A stretch of 41,519 nucleotides of DNA from an uncultured Collinsella sp. (GTDB lineage: Bacteria > Actinomycetota > Coriobacteriia > Coriobacteriales > Coriobacteriaceae), in assembly GCA_949287065.1 (NCBI GenBank), contig CASEEV010000081.1:1-41519 (forward strand), read 5' to 3'. Of this stretch, positions 17,045 to 27,031 are shown piece after piece; within the stretch, counting starts at the first letter, position 1, and each line of letters starts with the position of its first letter. The notes beneath the pieces are model-generated. The model searched no databases, had not been told where the DNA came from, and worked only from the letters and a program-made list of their open reading frames with translations. The position numbers and the translations under genes are program-made.

Positions 17045-18421
17045 TTAGCGCTTCTGGCGCGCGGCGAGGACGGAATGGACGAGGCCGAGCAGAACGCCCG
17101 CGAGCGCGGGGGCGATCCAGCTCAGGCCCAGATCGGCAAAGGGCAGGGCGTCGAAGGGCAGCCACGCGCCCGGCGCAAAGGCGTCGCGCACGCTCACGAC
17201 GACGCTCTCTGCGGCGACCACGCCCACGGTCCACTTCCACACGAACGGAACACGGTCGACGGCGCGCGCCGCCATGCCCATGAGCACGAGCACGATGGCA
17301 ACCGGGTAGAGCGCGTTGAGGAGCGGCACTGAGAACGCGATGATGGCCGTGAGCCCAAAGTTCGAGACCGCGCACGAGAAGATCGCGAAGCCCGCGGCCC
17401 AGGCGCGGTACGGCACGCGCGGGAAGGTCTCGGAGAAGAACTGCGCGCAGCTGCTGATGAGGCCGGTGCAGACGTTCAGGCAGGCAATGAGGAAGATGGC
17501 CGCCACGATGACCGTGCCCGCCAGCCCAAAGTGGCCGGTTGCCGCGGCGGTGAGGAGCTGGGCGCCGTTCTCCGCCCCGGGGACCACCGCGCCGGTAACC
17601 ACGCCCACGTAGCCCAGGCCGCAGTACACGGCGAGCATGAGCACACCGGCGATAACGCCCGAACGCGAGATGGCGGCGGCCACGGCGGCGGGGCGCTTGA
17701 CGCCCATGTCGCGCACGTTCATGGCGATCACGATGCCGAAGCACAGCGCCGCGAGCAAGTCCATGGTCTGGTAGCCGTTGATGAAGCCCTGGACCGCAGG
17801 TGCGGCGGTGTAGGGCTCAACGGCGGGCGTGGCCTCGCCGAGCGGCACCACGAGCGACGATCCCACCACGGCAACGATGAGCACGATAAGCGCCGGCGCC
17901 GAGATGCGCCCGAGGATCTTGCTCAGCTTGCCCGGGCGCAACGCCAAGGCAAACGAGGCGGCGAAGAACGCCACCGAGAAGGCGACCGACGCGCCAAGCA
18001 CGGGAACGCCCGCGGGCAACAACGGCACGAGCATCTCGAACGCCGTGGACGAGGTGCGCGGAATGGCCAGGCAAGGCCCGATGGCGAGGTACACGAGCAC
18101 GGCGAAGAGCGACGCGAACCACGGGCTCACGCGCCCGGCGAGCTGCTTGAGGTCGCCGGCCAGCGCCACCGCCACGATGCCGAGAACCGGGAAGCCGATG
18201 GCCGTGACCAAAAAGCCCACGAGCGCGGGCAACGCGCTGGTGCCCGCCTGCGCGCCGAGAAGGGGCGGCAGGATGAGGTTGCCCGCGCCGAAGAACATCG
18301 AGAAGAGCGTGGCGCCGAGAACGAGCGCCCGGCGCACGGTCAGCTTGCCTGCGGACGCTCCGGACGCGTTGGCCGCTGCGCCCCGGGCTTCGGATCCTTG
18401 CGTGTTTGCCTGCGTTGCCAT
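17045..18421 (-). CDS. brnQ: Branched-chain amino acid carrier BrnQ (LIVCS family)
   Basis: Na+-coupled importer of leucine, isoleucine and valine. 458 residues with ~12 membrane segments; the signature SMFFGAGNLILPPLLG at about 40-55 is diagnostic of LIVCS carriers, and FINGYQTMDLLAALCFGIVI is the second conserved block. The first ~25 residues are Ala/Ser/Gly-rich and cytoplasmic. AAGGAG lies ~8 nt before the ATG at 18421. A terminator-like hairpin plus T run ends only ~20 nt ahead of this ribosome site, so either readthrough or attenuation governs expression. A sodium gradient user close to NhaA is consistent physiology, not proof of linkage. Confidence 0.94.
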   Translation of the reverse strand: MATQANTQGSEARGAAANASGASAGKLTVRRALVLGATLFSMFFGAGNLILPPLLGAQAGTSALPALVGFLVTAIGFPVLGIVAVALAGDLKQLAGRVSPWFASLFAVLVYLAIGPCLAIPRTSSTAFEMLVPLLPAGVPVLGASVAFSVAFFAASFALALRPGKLSKILGRISAPALIVLIVAVVGSSLVVPLGEATPAVEPYTAAPAVQGFINGYQTMDLLAALCFGIVIAMNVRDMGVKRPAAVAAAISRSGVIAGVLMLAVYCGLGYVGVVTGAVVPGAENGAQLLTAAATGHFGLAGTVIVAAIFLIACLNVCTGLISSCAQFFSETFPRVPYRAWAAGFAIFSCAVSNFGLTAIIAFSVPLLNALYPVAIVLVLMGMAARAVDRVPFVWKWTVGVVAAESVVVSVRDAFAPGAWLPFDALPFADLGLSWIAPALAGVLLGLVHSVLAARQKR

Positions 18422-18442
18422 GCGGCAGTCTCCTTAGGTGGT

Positions 18443-18500
18443 ATGCGACAAAAAGCCCGCCGCTCGCAGCCCATGGGTTGAGACTGCAAGCAGCGGGCGG
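18443..18500 (-). terminator. Terminator/attenuator immediately upstream of brnQ
   Basis: Minus-strand arms GCCCGCTGCTTGCAG and CTGCGAGCGGCGGGC pair over ~14 bp (one G-T, one mismatch) around a 14-nt loop and are followed by TTTTTG. Only ~28 nt separate the T run from the brnQ ATG, too little for a separate promoter, so brnQ transcripts probably pass through this element. Confidence 0.7.
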
Positions 18501-18517
18501 CGTTTACGTATAGTACC

Positions 18518-19360
18518 CTACCCCTGCCACGAACCGCTGTACTTGACGTACGCGTCTCCGTAATAGGTGAGCGCCTGCGACAGGACCGCCTGCGCATCGG
18601 CTTCGGATGTATTCGCGCCGCAGGTCACCACCCAGTAGCCCGCCTGGTTGAGGTTCGTCCAGTCGGCGCTGTAGTACACCGCCGCATTAAAGCCGCGCGA
18701 AGCGGCCTCGGACGCGCGGGCGCGGGCGTTTGCCTCGTCGCTGAACGCGCCGATCCACACGCCCCAGAACGGCTGCTTGCCGCTTCCGCTCGCCACCGGC
18801 TCTTGCGCGGGAGCGGGCGCGGGCTGCGGCTCGGGCGCGGGCTGCGGGGCGGGAGCCTGCACCTGCGGCGTTGCCTCTACAGCCTGGCCGTCGGCATCGT
18901 CGGCCTCGTCCTCTTTGGCGGCGTCCGCCAGCACGCGCTCGCGGTTGCTCGTCGACTCGGCCTCGTCCTTCTCTTCCGCCTCGTCGTCGGCAGACTCGAC
19001 GCGGATCGTGCTCTGCTGCGCTGCCTCCTGCGTGCTGCTTGTGCTACCGGTAAAGGCGAGAAAGGCTGCGAACACGCCCGCGCACACGGCTACGGCAACA
19101 GCGGCCGAGATGATCGCCACATGGGCGGTGCTTCTCTGGGGCCGGGGCTGCGCGCACCCGGGGTCGGCAGGCTGGGCCGCAGACGAGAAGCTCTGCGCCG
19201 GCGCAGGAGCAGGTGCTGCGGGAGACGGGTCCGACGCGGCCTCGCCGTCTTTGGGACCGACGCCCCCTCCGGAAACAGGGCTCGCATCCAACGGCGCGCC
19301 GCACGCGGTGCAAAAGCGCACGTCCTCGGAGTTCTCTGCCCCGCAACGAGAGCACTTCAT
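18518..19360 (-). CDS. Double-CxxC membrane protein with SPOR-like C-terminal domain
   Basis: 280 residues from ATG at 19360 with AGGGGAGGAG upstream. Order: CSRCG and CTACG knuckles (3-21), Pro/Ala linker, membrane helix ~80-104, acidic stretch (~120-160), Pro/Ala/Gln repeats (~165-190), then a ~80-residue domain at 198-278 (FWGVWIGAFSDEANARARA, ..GYWVVTCGANTSEADAQAVL..) that looks like SPOR. SPOR domains bind glycan strands stripped of stem peptides and localise proteins to sites of wall cleavage such as the septum. Thus a division- or wall-linked role is likely by family, while the cytoplasmic zinc motif has no assigned role. Same architecture as four other proteins here. Confidence 0.8.
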   Translation of the reverse strand: MKCSRCGAENSEDVRFCTACGAPLDASPVSGGGVGPKDGEAASDPSPAAPAPAPAQSFSSAAQPADPGCAQPRPQRSTAHVAIISAAVAVAVCAGVFAAFLAFTGSTSSTQEAAQQSTIRVESADDEAEEKDEAESTSNRERVLADAAKEDEADDADGQAVEATPQVQAPAPQPAPEPQPAPAPAQEPVASGSGKQPFWGVWIGAFSDEANARARASEAASRGFNAAVYYSADWTNLNQAGYWVVTCGANTSEADAQAVLSQALTYYGDAYVKYSGSWQG

Positions 19361-19528
19361 GGTCGCTCCTCCCCTGCCGTACCCGACGCGCTCGACGGCG
19401 GGCAAAGGCCCGCAATCCGCGCCGTGCGCACGGCGCTCACATCATCGTATGTCTGCCCGTATTCTACCTGAGCAGCCTCTTTGCACAGCTCGCGAGCGCT
19501 GCCCTGACCGCACCGGCCGCGCGACCCC

Positions 19529-20971
19529 CTAGATGCAGAACCCCGGCACAATGCCGTAGTCCTTGGTGGGAACGTGCGCGTAAAACGGAATGCCGTCGGC
19601 GCCGGTGTCCATAACGTACTGGTCGTTGTCGGGGTACGGCGAGCGCTGCCACCACGAGATGGGGCTGCCGCCCGTGCCGAGCCCCTTCACGAGAATCGGG
19701 TTCTCGGCGCTCCACAGCACGTTGGTGTCAACGTAGAGCTGGTATTTGTCGCCCTCGGCGTTGTACACGCGGAGGTTGCCCTCGAGCGACTCGTCGATGT
19801 CGCCGATGATCTCGTTGTACGAGGGGAGCCACAGCATGTCGGACGTGGCGGTCACCGACCCCGCGCTCCTGGTGGCACCGGTGTTGTTGGTGAGCTTGTT
19901 AACGGGCACGATCACGTGCTGCAGGTCGTCGGGAAGGCGCGCTTGAATCTCGGAGTTGAGGTAGCTGCGCATCTCGCTGTCTTCCCAGCCGCCCGCGTTG
20001 GTCCAGCTGGAGTTGTACGTGCCCGTGGCAACCGCGTCGGCAAAGATGAACGTGATGCCCGCCTTGCCGCTGCCGTCGGCGAGGTCGTCGTGGCGGAAGC
20101 CCGCGACCTGCACGTCGGCGGTCACGCCGTTGGACATCTTCACCGTCTTGGTTTGCGTGCCGTCGAGCGTACCGTCCGAAGCGCACAGGTGGTAGTCCTG
20201 CGCGATGGCCTTGCCCTCCTCGTCGGTAGCGGCCGCCGCGATAAGCGCCGAGATCTGCGAGAGCTCGTCCCAGGTGTAGTCGTTCACGGAACTGCGCACC
20301 GCTGGGCCCGCGGGCTCGGGGTCGGGCGCGGCCTCCTCCTCGGGCACCTGGCTGCTCGACGCTTCGTCGACCACGGTGACCTGCGCCGGGCCTTGGGCGG
20401 CGTTGAACATGCCGAACCCGCCCGTGAGCGCCGCCGCGATGCCTACGCCGCCGAGAACCACGAGAACCGCCACGGCCGGGATCACGATGCGCGCCGCGCC
20501 TGTGCGCGCGGCAGCCGGAGCCGCAGGCGCTGAGACAGGGGCGTAGCCGCCGGCCTGCGGAGCATCGTCGCGACCGGGCAGAGGGCCCGCCGGCGTAAAG
20601 AGCACGGTATCGTCGACTGACTTGGGCTGAGGTGAGGCGTACGACCCGCCCGCGTCTTTGGGCGCGTACGGCGCGGACCCTGTGTCGGTCTTGGGCGCCG
20701 TAGGCGACGCACCGTCGGCCAACTTGGGCACGCGCACGGTCACGCCGTCGATCACGCGCGGCTCCGTATCGGCAGCCGCAGGCGCCTCCTTTTTCTCGAT
20801 CTTGGCAACAAAGGCGGCAATGGCCTCCGAGTCCTCGGCTTCGGCCCCTTCGGCCGGCTCGTCCGCAGGAACCGGAATCGCCGATGCCTGATCGTGCTCT
20901 ATCCGGCATCCGCATGCCGTGCAGAACCGCGCGTCATCGGGAACCTCGGCATTGCATTCCGGGCATCTCAT
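19529..20971 (-). CDS. Double-CxxC membrane protein with DUF6273-like domain
   Basis: 480 residues. CPECN and CTACG knuckles (3-21), a ~135-residue disordered cytoplasmic region, a membrane helix at ~160-183, an acidic/Pro linker, then a C-terminal domain (~275-480) with features I associate with DUF6273: the SEMRSYLNSEIQARLPDDL helix, DMLWLPSYNEIIGD, SWWQRSPYP and a closing GIVPGFCI. DUF6273 is widespread in gut Firmicutes and Actinobacteria surface proteins and has no settled function. An extended -10 (TGCTACTAT, 21043-21051) lies ~75 nt upstream, next to an inverted repeat GGCAT-N5-ATGCC (21023-21037). Confidence 0.8.
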   Translation of the reverse strand: MRCPECNAEVPDDARFCTACGCRIEHDQASAIPVPADEPAEGAEAEDSEAIAAFVAKIEKKEAPAAADTEPRVIDGVTVRVPKLADGASPTAPKTDTGSAPYAPKDAGGSYASPQPKSVDDTVLFTPAGPLPGRDDAPQAGGYAPVSAPAAPAAARTGAARIVIPAVAVLVVLGGVGIAAALTGGFGMFNAAQGPAQVTVVDEASSSQVPEEEAAPDPEPAGPAVRSSVNDYTWDELSQISALIAAAATDEEGKAIAQDYHLCASDGTLDGTQTKTVKMSNGVTADVQVAGFRHDDLADGSGKAGITFIFADAVATGTYNSSWTNAGGWEDSEMRSYLNSEIQARLPDDLQHVIVPVNKLTNNTGATRSAGSVTATSDMLWLPSYNEIIGDIDESLEGNLRVYNAEGDKYQLYVDTNVLWSAENPILVKGLGTGGSPISWWQRSPYPDNDQYVMDTGADGIPFYAHVPTKDYGIVPGFCI

Positions 20972-21022
20972 CGGGGCCTCCCGCCATCCGAACAGACCTT
21001 CTCGCTCTGAGCCGCAGCGTGC

Positions 21023-21051
21023 GGCATGCTATATGCCCTTTCATAGTAGCA
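21023..21051 (-). promoter_or_regulatory. Possible promoter and operator for the DUF6273 gene
   Basis: Extended -10 TGCTACTAT on the minus strand (21043-21051) with inverted repeat GGCAT-N5-ATGCC (21023-21037) just downstream, where a regulator could block initiation. No -35 match. Confidence 0.3.
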
Positions 21052-21131
21052 GTTTGCGTGGCGGCCGCGCCGCTGCCGCCGCACGCGAAACGCGCGCGCA
21101 ACCGCCAAGGCGCCCGCGCAGCAAGCGCCCC

Positions 21132-22421
21132 TTACAGCAACGCGAGCGTGTCGCGGCAGTTGGCCGCCACGTACGGCAGCAAGTGCTCGCGCAGCTCGTC
21201 TGCTCCGGGCAAGCCGCTCGACTCCTCGAAGATCTCCTCCAGGGCCACGGGGATCTCTTGGGCAAGGTCGGTCATAAACGCGAGGCAGGTACCGGCGGTG
21301 AGCCCCGCGCGCTCGAGCACGGGGCCAAGGTCGGGGTCCCCCTCGCCCACGTAGCGGCGGATCGCCCCTGAGCTTACGCGACCCACGCGGTTCTCGCCGC
21401 CGATAGACATGGCCAAGCGCGCTTTGCGCCGCATGCGCTCGTACGCGAGCCCCGACGCCACGTCGTACATGGGGGCGAGCATTGCCGAGCCTCCCCGACC
21501 AAGCAACAGCGAATAGTTTTTAGCGTGGGCATCGGGCGCACCGATCAGCGCATTGAAGAACAGCTGGTGGGTAAACATCAGCAAATTCAACTTGTGTCGG
21601 CTTGTTCCGGCGAGCAACCGCAGGATATCGCGCGCCGCCGGGCCGCCGTCCTCGGTGTACTTGGCGCTCGGCATGACCGAGAGCGCCTGGCAGAGATCCT
21701 CCTGATGCAGCCGCACCACGGCGCCCGACGCGTCGCGCACGCGGTCGTAGCGCTCGACGATAAGCGCTGGCTCGTCTTCAAAGAAACGGTACGCCACCCG
21801 CGCCGTTGCCACACCGCAGCGCCCGGCGCACTTCATGCACACGTACTCGTTGAGCGCCTGGAGCCTAAAGCCCACCACACCGTTTTTGAATATATGGGTC
21901 GTCGGGGCGGCGCCGCGGCACTCGTGCCACCTGCCGTCCTTCTCGGCAAGGGCGAACTTGCCCTGGTTGCCGCCCAGTGACCAGCGCTCGTCCATGCCCA
22001 TCCACGAGGCGTTCTCGTCATCGCGCACCGCCTTGAGCCGTTGCGCGATCTCGTGGTCCGTGAGCTCATGCAGCTCCCCCGCACGTGCGAGCGCCTGTTC
22101 CGCCTGTTCGGGACGTACGAACTGAACGGCTCCCGGACAGTCGAGCCCTATGCAGCCGAGCAACGTTACCGGGTTGTTGGCCCGCACCTCGAACTCGCGC
22201 GCAATGGCGCGGCGCTGCTGCTCGCTATCGGGGAGAAGGCCGAAGAGGTAAGGCCTGAGCACCTCGGCGGTGTACGTACGGTTCGACACCGGCATCGACA
22301 GCGAGAGCGGCGCTCCGCGGTACGTGTCGTCGTAGGCAAAGCTCATGATGCCCTGCGCATCCTGGTGAAGCGTGCCAGCGGGAACCCCGGCGATAAGAAC
22401 GCGCAAGTCGAGAACGGCCAT
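21132..22421 (-). CDS. hipA: HipA-type serine/threonine kinase toxin
   Basis: In E. coli HipA phosphorylates glutamyl-tRNA synthetase and causes dormancy. 429 residues. Motifs in order: N-terminal beta subdomain, GLLPDSEQQRRAIA, autophosphorylation segment with Ser148 in WSLGGNQGKFAL, ATP-site Lys179 in THIFK, catalytic D297 and N302 in GAPDAHAKNYS, metal D320 in MYDVAS. These align with E. coli S150, K181, D309 and D332, so the kinase should be active. ATG at 22421 directly follows the hipB stop (TAGATG), so the antitoxin is translated first. The target may differ from E. coli. A reduced HipS/HipT arrangement is excluded by the full N-terminal domain. Confidence 0.92.
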   Translation of the reverse strand: MAVLDLRVLIAGVPAGTLHQDAQGIMSFAYDDTYRGAPLSLSMPVSNRTYTAEVLRPYLFGLLPDSEQQRRAIAREFEVRANNPVTLLGCIGLDCPGAVQFVRPEQAEQALARAGELHELTDHEIAQRLKAVRDDENASWMGMDERWSLGGNQGKFALAEKDGRWHECRGAAPTTHIFKNGVVGFRLQALNEYVCMKCAGRCGVATARVAYRFFEDEPALIVERYDRVRDASGAVVRLHQEDLCQALSVMPSAKYTEDGGPAARDILRLLAGTSRHKLNLLMFTHQLFFNALIGAPDAHAKNYSLLLGRGGSAMLAPMYDVASGLAYERMRRKARLAMSIGGENRVGRVSSGAIRRYVGEGDPDLGPVLERAGLTAGTCLAFMTDLAQEIPVALEEIFEESSGLPGADELREHLLPYVAANCRDTLALL

Positions 22422-22940
22422 CTACCTCACCTCGTCTGCAAGCAGGACGCCCATATCGTTGATGATAAAGTCGCGCAGCGCAGCTTGATACTCTTCGATG
22501 CCGCAACGGCCACTCGCTTCTGAAACATGCCGTGTGCCGGCAGGCGCCTGCGCAATGGGGGACGATTTTGCCCGCATTCCGTAGGCCGGAATGCTTTCCT
22601 GATCTTGCAGATCGAAGGGGCGTCCGTTCGCTTGCATACCCGCAGCGCCCGCAGGCCAATACTCTGGCCGGGCACGCCGAACGTCCCTACTCGCAGCCAC
22701 CCTGCCCCTTCCGGCGATGTTCTCGCCTTGCACGACGAGCGAGAGCCCGAGCGGCCCGAGCACGGCGAGCAGTTTGTCGAGCCTGATGCCCGTAGCGTCG
22801 CCGAGTTCGAGCGAGGCGAGCGAGCGCTCCGAAACGCCCGCCGCGCGGGCAAGCTGCGCGCGCGTGAGCCCCTGTGCCTCGCGTGCGCGGCGCACGTAGA
22901 GCCCCGCCTGGCGCGGAGCATCAACCGGCATGGCATCCAT
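22422..22940 (-). CDS. hipB: HipB-type antitoxin, XRE family, with long C-terminal extension
   Basis: DNA-binding antitoxin and repressor. 172 residues, roughly double typical HipB. The HTH is at ~14-60 (YVRRAREAQGLTRAQLARAA, GVSERSLASLELGD), followed by GLSLVVQG as in HipB. The next ~100 residues are not normal for HipB: a Gln/Pro-poor, probably disordered middle and a C-terminal helix-like IEEYQAALRDFIINDMGVLL. The extra part may bind HipA, or may be a degron or separate domain; unknown. AAGGAG precedes the ATG at 22940. A consensus promoter with two matching operators lies upstream. Confidence 0.88.
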   Translation of the reverse strand: MDAMPVDAPRQAGLYVRRAREAQGLTRAQLARAAGVSERSLASLELGDATGIRLDKLLAVLGPLGLSLVVQGENIAGRGRVAASRDVRRARPEYWPAGAAGMQANGRPFDLQDQESIPAYGMRAKSSPIAQAPAGTRHVSEASGRCGIEEYQAALRDFIINDMGVLLADEVR

Positions 22941-22955
22941 AGCCGCTCCTTAACA

Positions 22956-23001
22956 TGCAGACTTTTGCAGTTCAGTATATCTGCATACTTTTGCATGTCA
23001 A
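22956..23001 (-). promoter_or_regulatory. hipBA promoter with twin operators
   Basis: Minus-strand -35 TTGACA (22996-23001), 16-nt spacer, -10 TATACT (22974-22979). Two near-identical 14-mers overlap it: TGCATACTTTTGCA (22982-22995) fills the spacer and TGCAGACTTTTGCA (22956-22969) covers the start point, 26 nt apart and differing at one base. Each has TGCA ends forming a gapped inverted repeat. This is the expected layout for autorepression by HipB. Confidence 0.85.
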
Positions 23002-23033
23002 GAGGAGCGCCTCGCACGGTCCTCCCCACACGG

Positions 23034-23070
23034 ACAAAAAGAGCCGCCGCCCCAAAGGGACGACGGCTCT
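23034..23070 (-). terminator. Terminator of the opp operon
   Basis: Minus-strand stem of 13 bp (GAGCCGTCGTCCC with GGGGCGGCGGCTC, loop TTT, two G-T pairs; 23041-23069) followed by TTTTTG. It lies 25 nt past the oppF stop and isolates opp from hipBA. Confidence 0.9.
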
Positions 23071-23094
23071 CAAACGCACCGATACCGAAGGACC

Positions 23095-25075
<1,981 letters not shown>

Positions 25076-25087
25076 AAGGACCTCCGC

Positions 25088-25981
25088 TTAGTTCAACTTG
25101 GGATCGAGCGTGTCGCGCAGGCCGTCGCCGAAGAGGTTGAACGCGAGCACGGTGAGGAAGATCACCAGACCGGGGAACAGGACGAGGTGCGGGGCGATCG
25201 CCAGGTAGTTGCGGCCCTGGGAGAGGATCGCGCCCCACTCGGCCTGGGTGACGCTCGCGCCGAAACCGAGGAACGAAAGGCTCGAGGCCGACAGGATGGC
25301 GCCGCCGACGTTCATCGTGAAGTTGACGATGAGCGCCTGCATGGTGCCGGGGAAGATGTGGACGAACATGGTGCGCATGGGCTTGCAGCCGATGGACTGC
25401 GCAACCTCGACGTACAGCTCGCCGCGCACCTCGAGCACCGCGCCGCGGATGATACGCGCGAACGACGGCACGGTGAAGACCGCGACGCCGATCATGATGT
25501 TGGTGATGCCGGGGCCGATGATGGCCACGATCGCGATGGCGAGCAGGATGCCCGGGAACGCGAACATGACGTCGCAGACGCGCATGATGAACGAGTCGAC
25601 GAGGCCGCCGAAGAAGCCGGCGATGAGGCCGAGCACGACGCCGACCGCCGTGCCGAGGATCGAAGCCGTGAGGGCCGTGCCGAGCGAGAGCTGCGTGCCG
25701 GCGACGATACGGCTAAAGACGTCGCGGCCGAACTCGTCGGTGCCCCAGATGTGCTTCGCGCTCGGGCCCGCGAGGATCGCGCCGTAGTCGTACTCGTTGG
25801 GGTCGTACGGCGTGATGTGCGGCCCGATGACCGCGATGATCAGAATGAAGATGATGAACAGAAGTCCGATGACCGCGGTCTTGCGGCGCAGGAACTTCTT
25901 GACGAACTGCTTGACGGGGCTCTGCGCCTTCGGCAGCTCCTCGCCCGAAACCGCGGCAGCGGCCTGTTTGGTATCAGCCAT
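25088..25981 (-). CDS. oppC: Peptide ABC transporter permease OppC/DppC
   Basis: 297-residue membrane subunit with N-terminal helix after FLRRKTAVIGLL, the family region GTDEFGRDVFSRIVAGTQLSL, about six spans, and the EAA loop with cytoplasmic coupling helix (EVAQSIGCKPMRTMFVHIFPG). C-terminus GLRDTLDPKLN is typical of DppC. 12 nt from oppB and from oppD. Confidence 0.94.
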   Translation of the reverse strand: MADTKQAAAAVSGEELPKAQSPVKQFVKKFLRRKTAVIGLLFIIFILIIAVIGPHITPYDPNEYDYGAILAGPSAKHIWGTDEFGRDVFSRIVAGTQLSLGTALTASILGTAVGVVLGLIAGFFGGLVDSFIMRVCDVMFAFPGILLAIAIVAIIGPGITNIMIGVAVFTVPSFARIIRGAVLEVRGELYVEVAQSIGCKPMRTMFVHIFPGTMQALIVNFTMNVGGAILSASSLSFLGFGASVTQAEWGAILSQGRNYLAIAPHLVLFPGLVIFLTVLAFNLFGDGLRDTLDPKLN

Positions 25982-25993
25982 GGTCGCCTCCTT

Positions 25994-26914
25994 CTACTCG
26001 TACCTGACGCGCGGGTTGATGACGCCGTACAGGACGTCGGCCAAAAGGTTGATCACCATGTACTCAAGCGAGAAGAACAGGATGAGCGCCTGAACGACCT
26101 CGTAGTCGCGGTAGCCGATGGAGTCGACGAGCAGACGGCCCATGCCCGGGATCGAGAAGACCGTCTCGACGACGACGGAGCCGGCGATGAGCGCGCCGAT
26201 CTGGAGCGCGGTGACCGTGATGACGTCGATCGAGGAGTTCTTGAACGCGTGGCGCATGATGACCTTGGACTCGGGCAGACCCTTGGCGCGCGACGTGCGG
26301 ATGTAGTCCTTACCGAGGTTCTCGATCATCGAAGAGCGCGTGACGCGCGCGAGGATGGACATGATGCCCGCGCCCATGGCAAGCGACGGCAGGATGTAGC
26401 CCTGCCAGGTATCGACGCCGCCGGTGGGGAAGATGCCCAGGTTGACCGAGAAGATCTGCATGAGCTGGAGGCCGAGCCAGAAGTTCGGCAGCGAGATGCC
26501 GGCGATGGCGATGACCATGCCGATGAGGTCGAGCGCCTTGCCGCGGTTGATGGCGGCCACGACGCCGATGACGATGCCGAGAAGCGCCGACCAGGTGATG
26601 GAGCAGATGGTCAGGTAGATGGTGATGGGCAGGCGCGGCGTGAGCAGCTCGACCACCGTGGTGTTGTTGGTGTAGGACACGCCCATGTCGCCGGTCAAGA
26701 AGCCGCCGACCCACTCGACGTACTGGGTGACGAGCGGCTTGGTGAGGCCGAGCTCCTCGCGGATGGCCTGGACCTCGCCGATGGTGGCGTCGGCGCCGGC
26801 GATCTGACGTGCGGGGTCACCGGGGATGAGGTGGATGAACATGAAGATGACGACCGAGATCACGAACAGCAGCGGGATCATGCTCAAGATACGCTTGACG
26901 ACGTATTTCCCCAT
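25994..26914 (-). CDS. oppB: Peptide ABC transporter permease OppB/DppB
   Basis: 306 residues from ATG at 26914 with GGGAGGGAA upstream; the upstream open frame to 27022 includes an intergenic hairpin and is rejected. YVVKRILSMIPLLFVISVVIF and HLIPGDPARQIAG at the N-terminus, the EAA loop near RTSRAKGLPESKVIMRHAF and FSIPGMGRLLVDSI are diagnostic of the OppB/DppB family. Six membrane spans. Confidence 0.94.
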   Translation of the reverse strand: MGKYVVKRILSMIPLLFVISVVIFMFIHLIPGDPARQIAGADATIGEVQAIREELGLTKPLVTQYVEWVGGFLTGDMGVSYTNNTTVVELLTPRLPITIYLTICSITWSALLGIVIGVVAAINRGKALDLIGMVIAIAGISLPNFWLGLQLMQIFSVNLGIFPTGGVDTWQGYILPSLAMGAGIMSILARVTRSSMIENLGKDYIRTSRAKGLPESKVIMRHAFKNSSIDVITVTALQIGALIAGSVVVETVFSIPGMGRLLVDSIGYRDYEVVQALILFFSLEYMVINLLADVLYGVINPRVRYE

Positions 26915-26941
26915 GCAATTCCCTCCCTTGCGAGTAATACA

Positions 26942-26977
26942 GCCGCCAGCCCGCGCAAATCCTGCGGGGCTGGCGGC
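26942..26977 (-). other. Intercistronic hairpin between oppA and oppB
   Basis: GCCGCCAGCCC (26942-26952) pairs perfectly with GGGCTGGCGGC (26967-26977) around a 14-nt loop. No T run follows on the minus strand, so it is not a full terminator. Such stems after a binding-protein gene often protect its mRNA and raise its level over the permease genes. Confidence 0.7.
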
Positions 26978-27031
26978 GTTCTGCGTACGATGCGGGGCCG
27001 TGCTCTGACGGCCTTTAGGCAAAAGCGAACG

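Noticed and set aside
21132-22940. hipBA as part of a recent mobile island
   Set aside because: No flanking repeats, integrase or insertion element; it is slightly less GC-rich in patches, but that alone is not enough.
26915-27022. Longer oppB frame
   Set aside because: It translates through an intercistronic hairpin; ATG at 26914 has GGGAGGGAA and the normal permease N-terminus.
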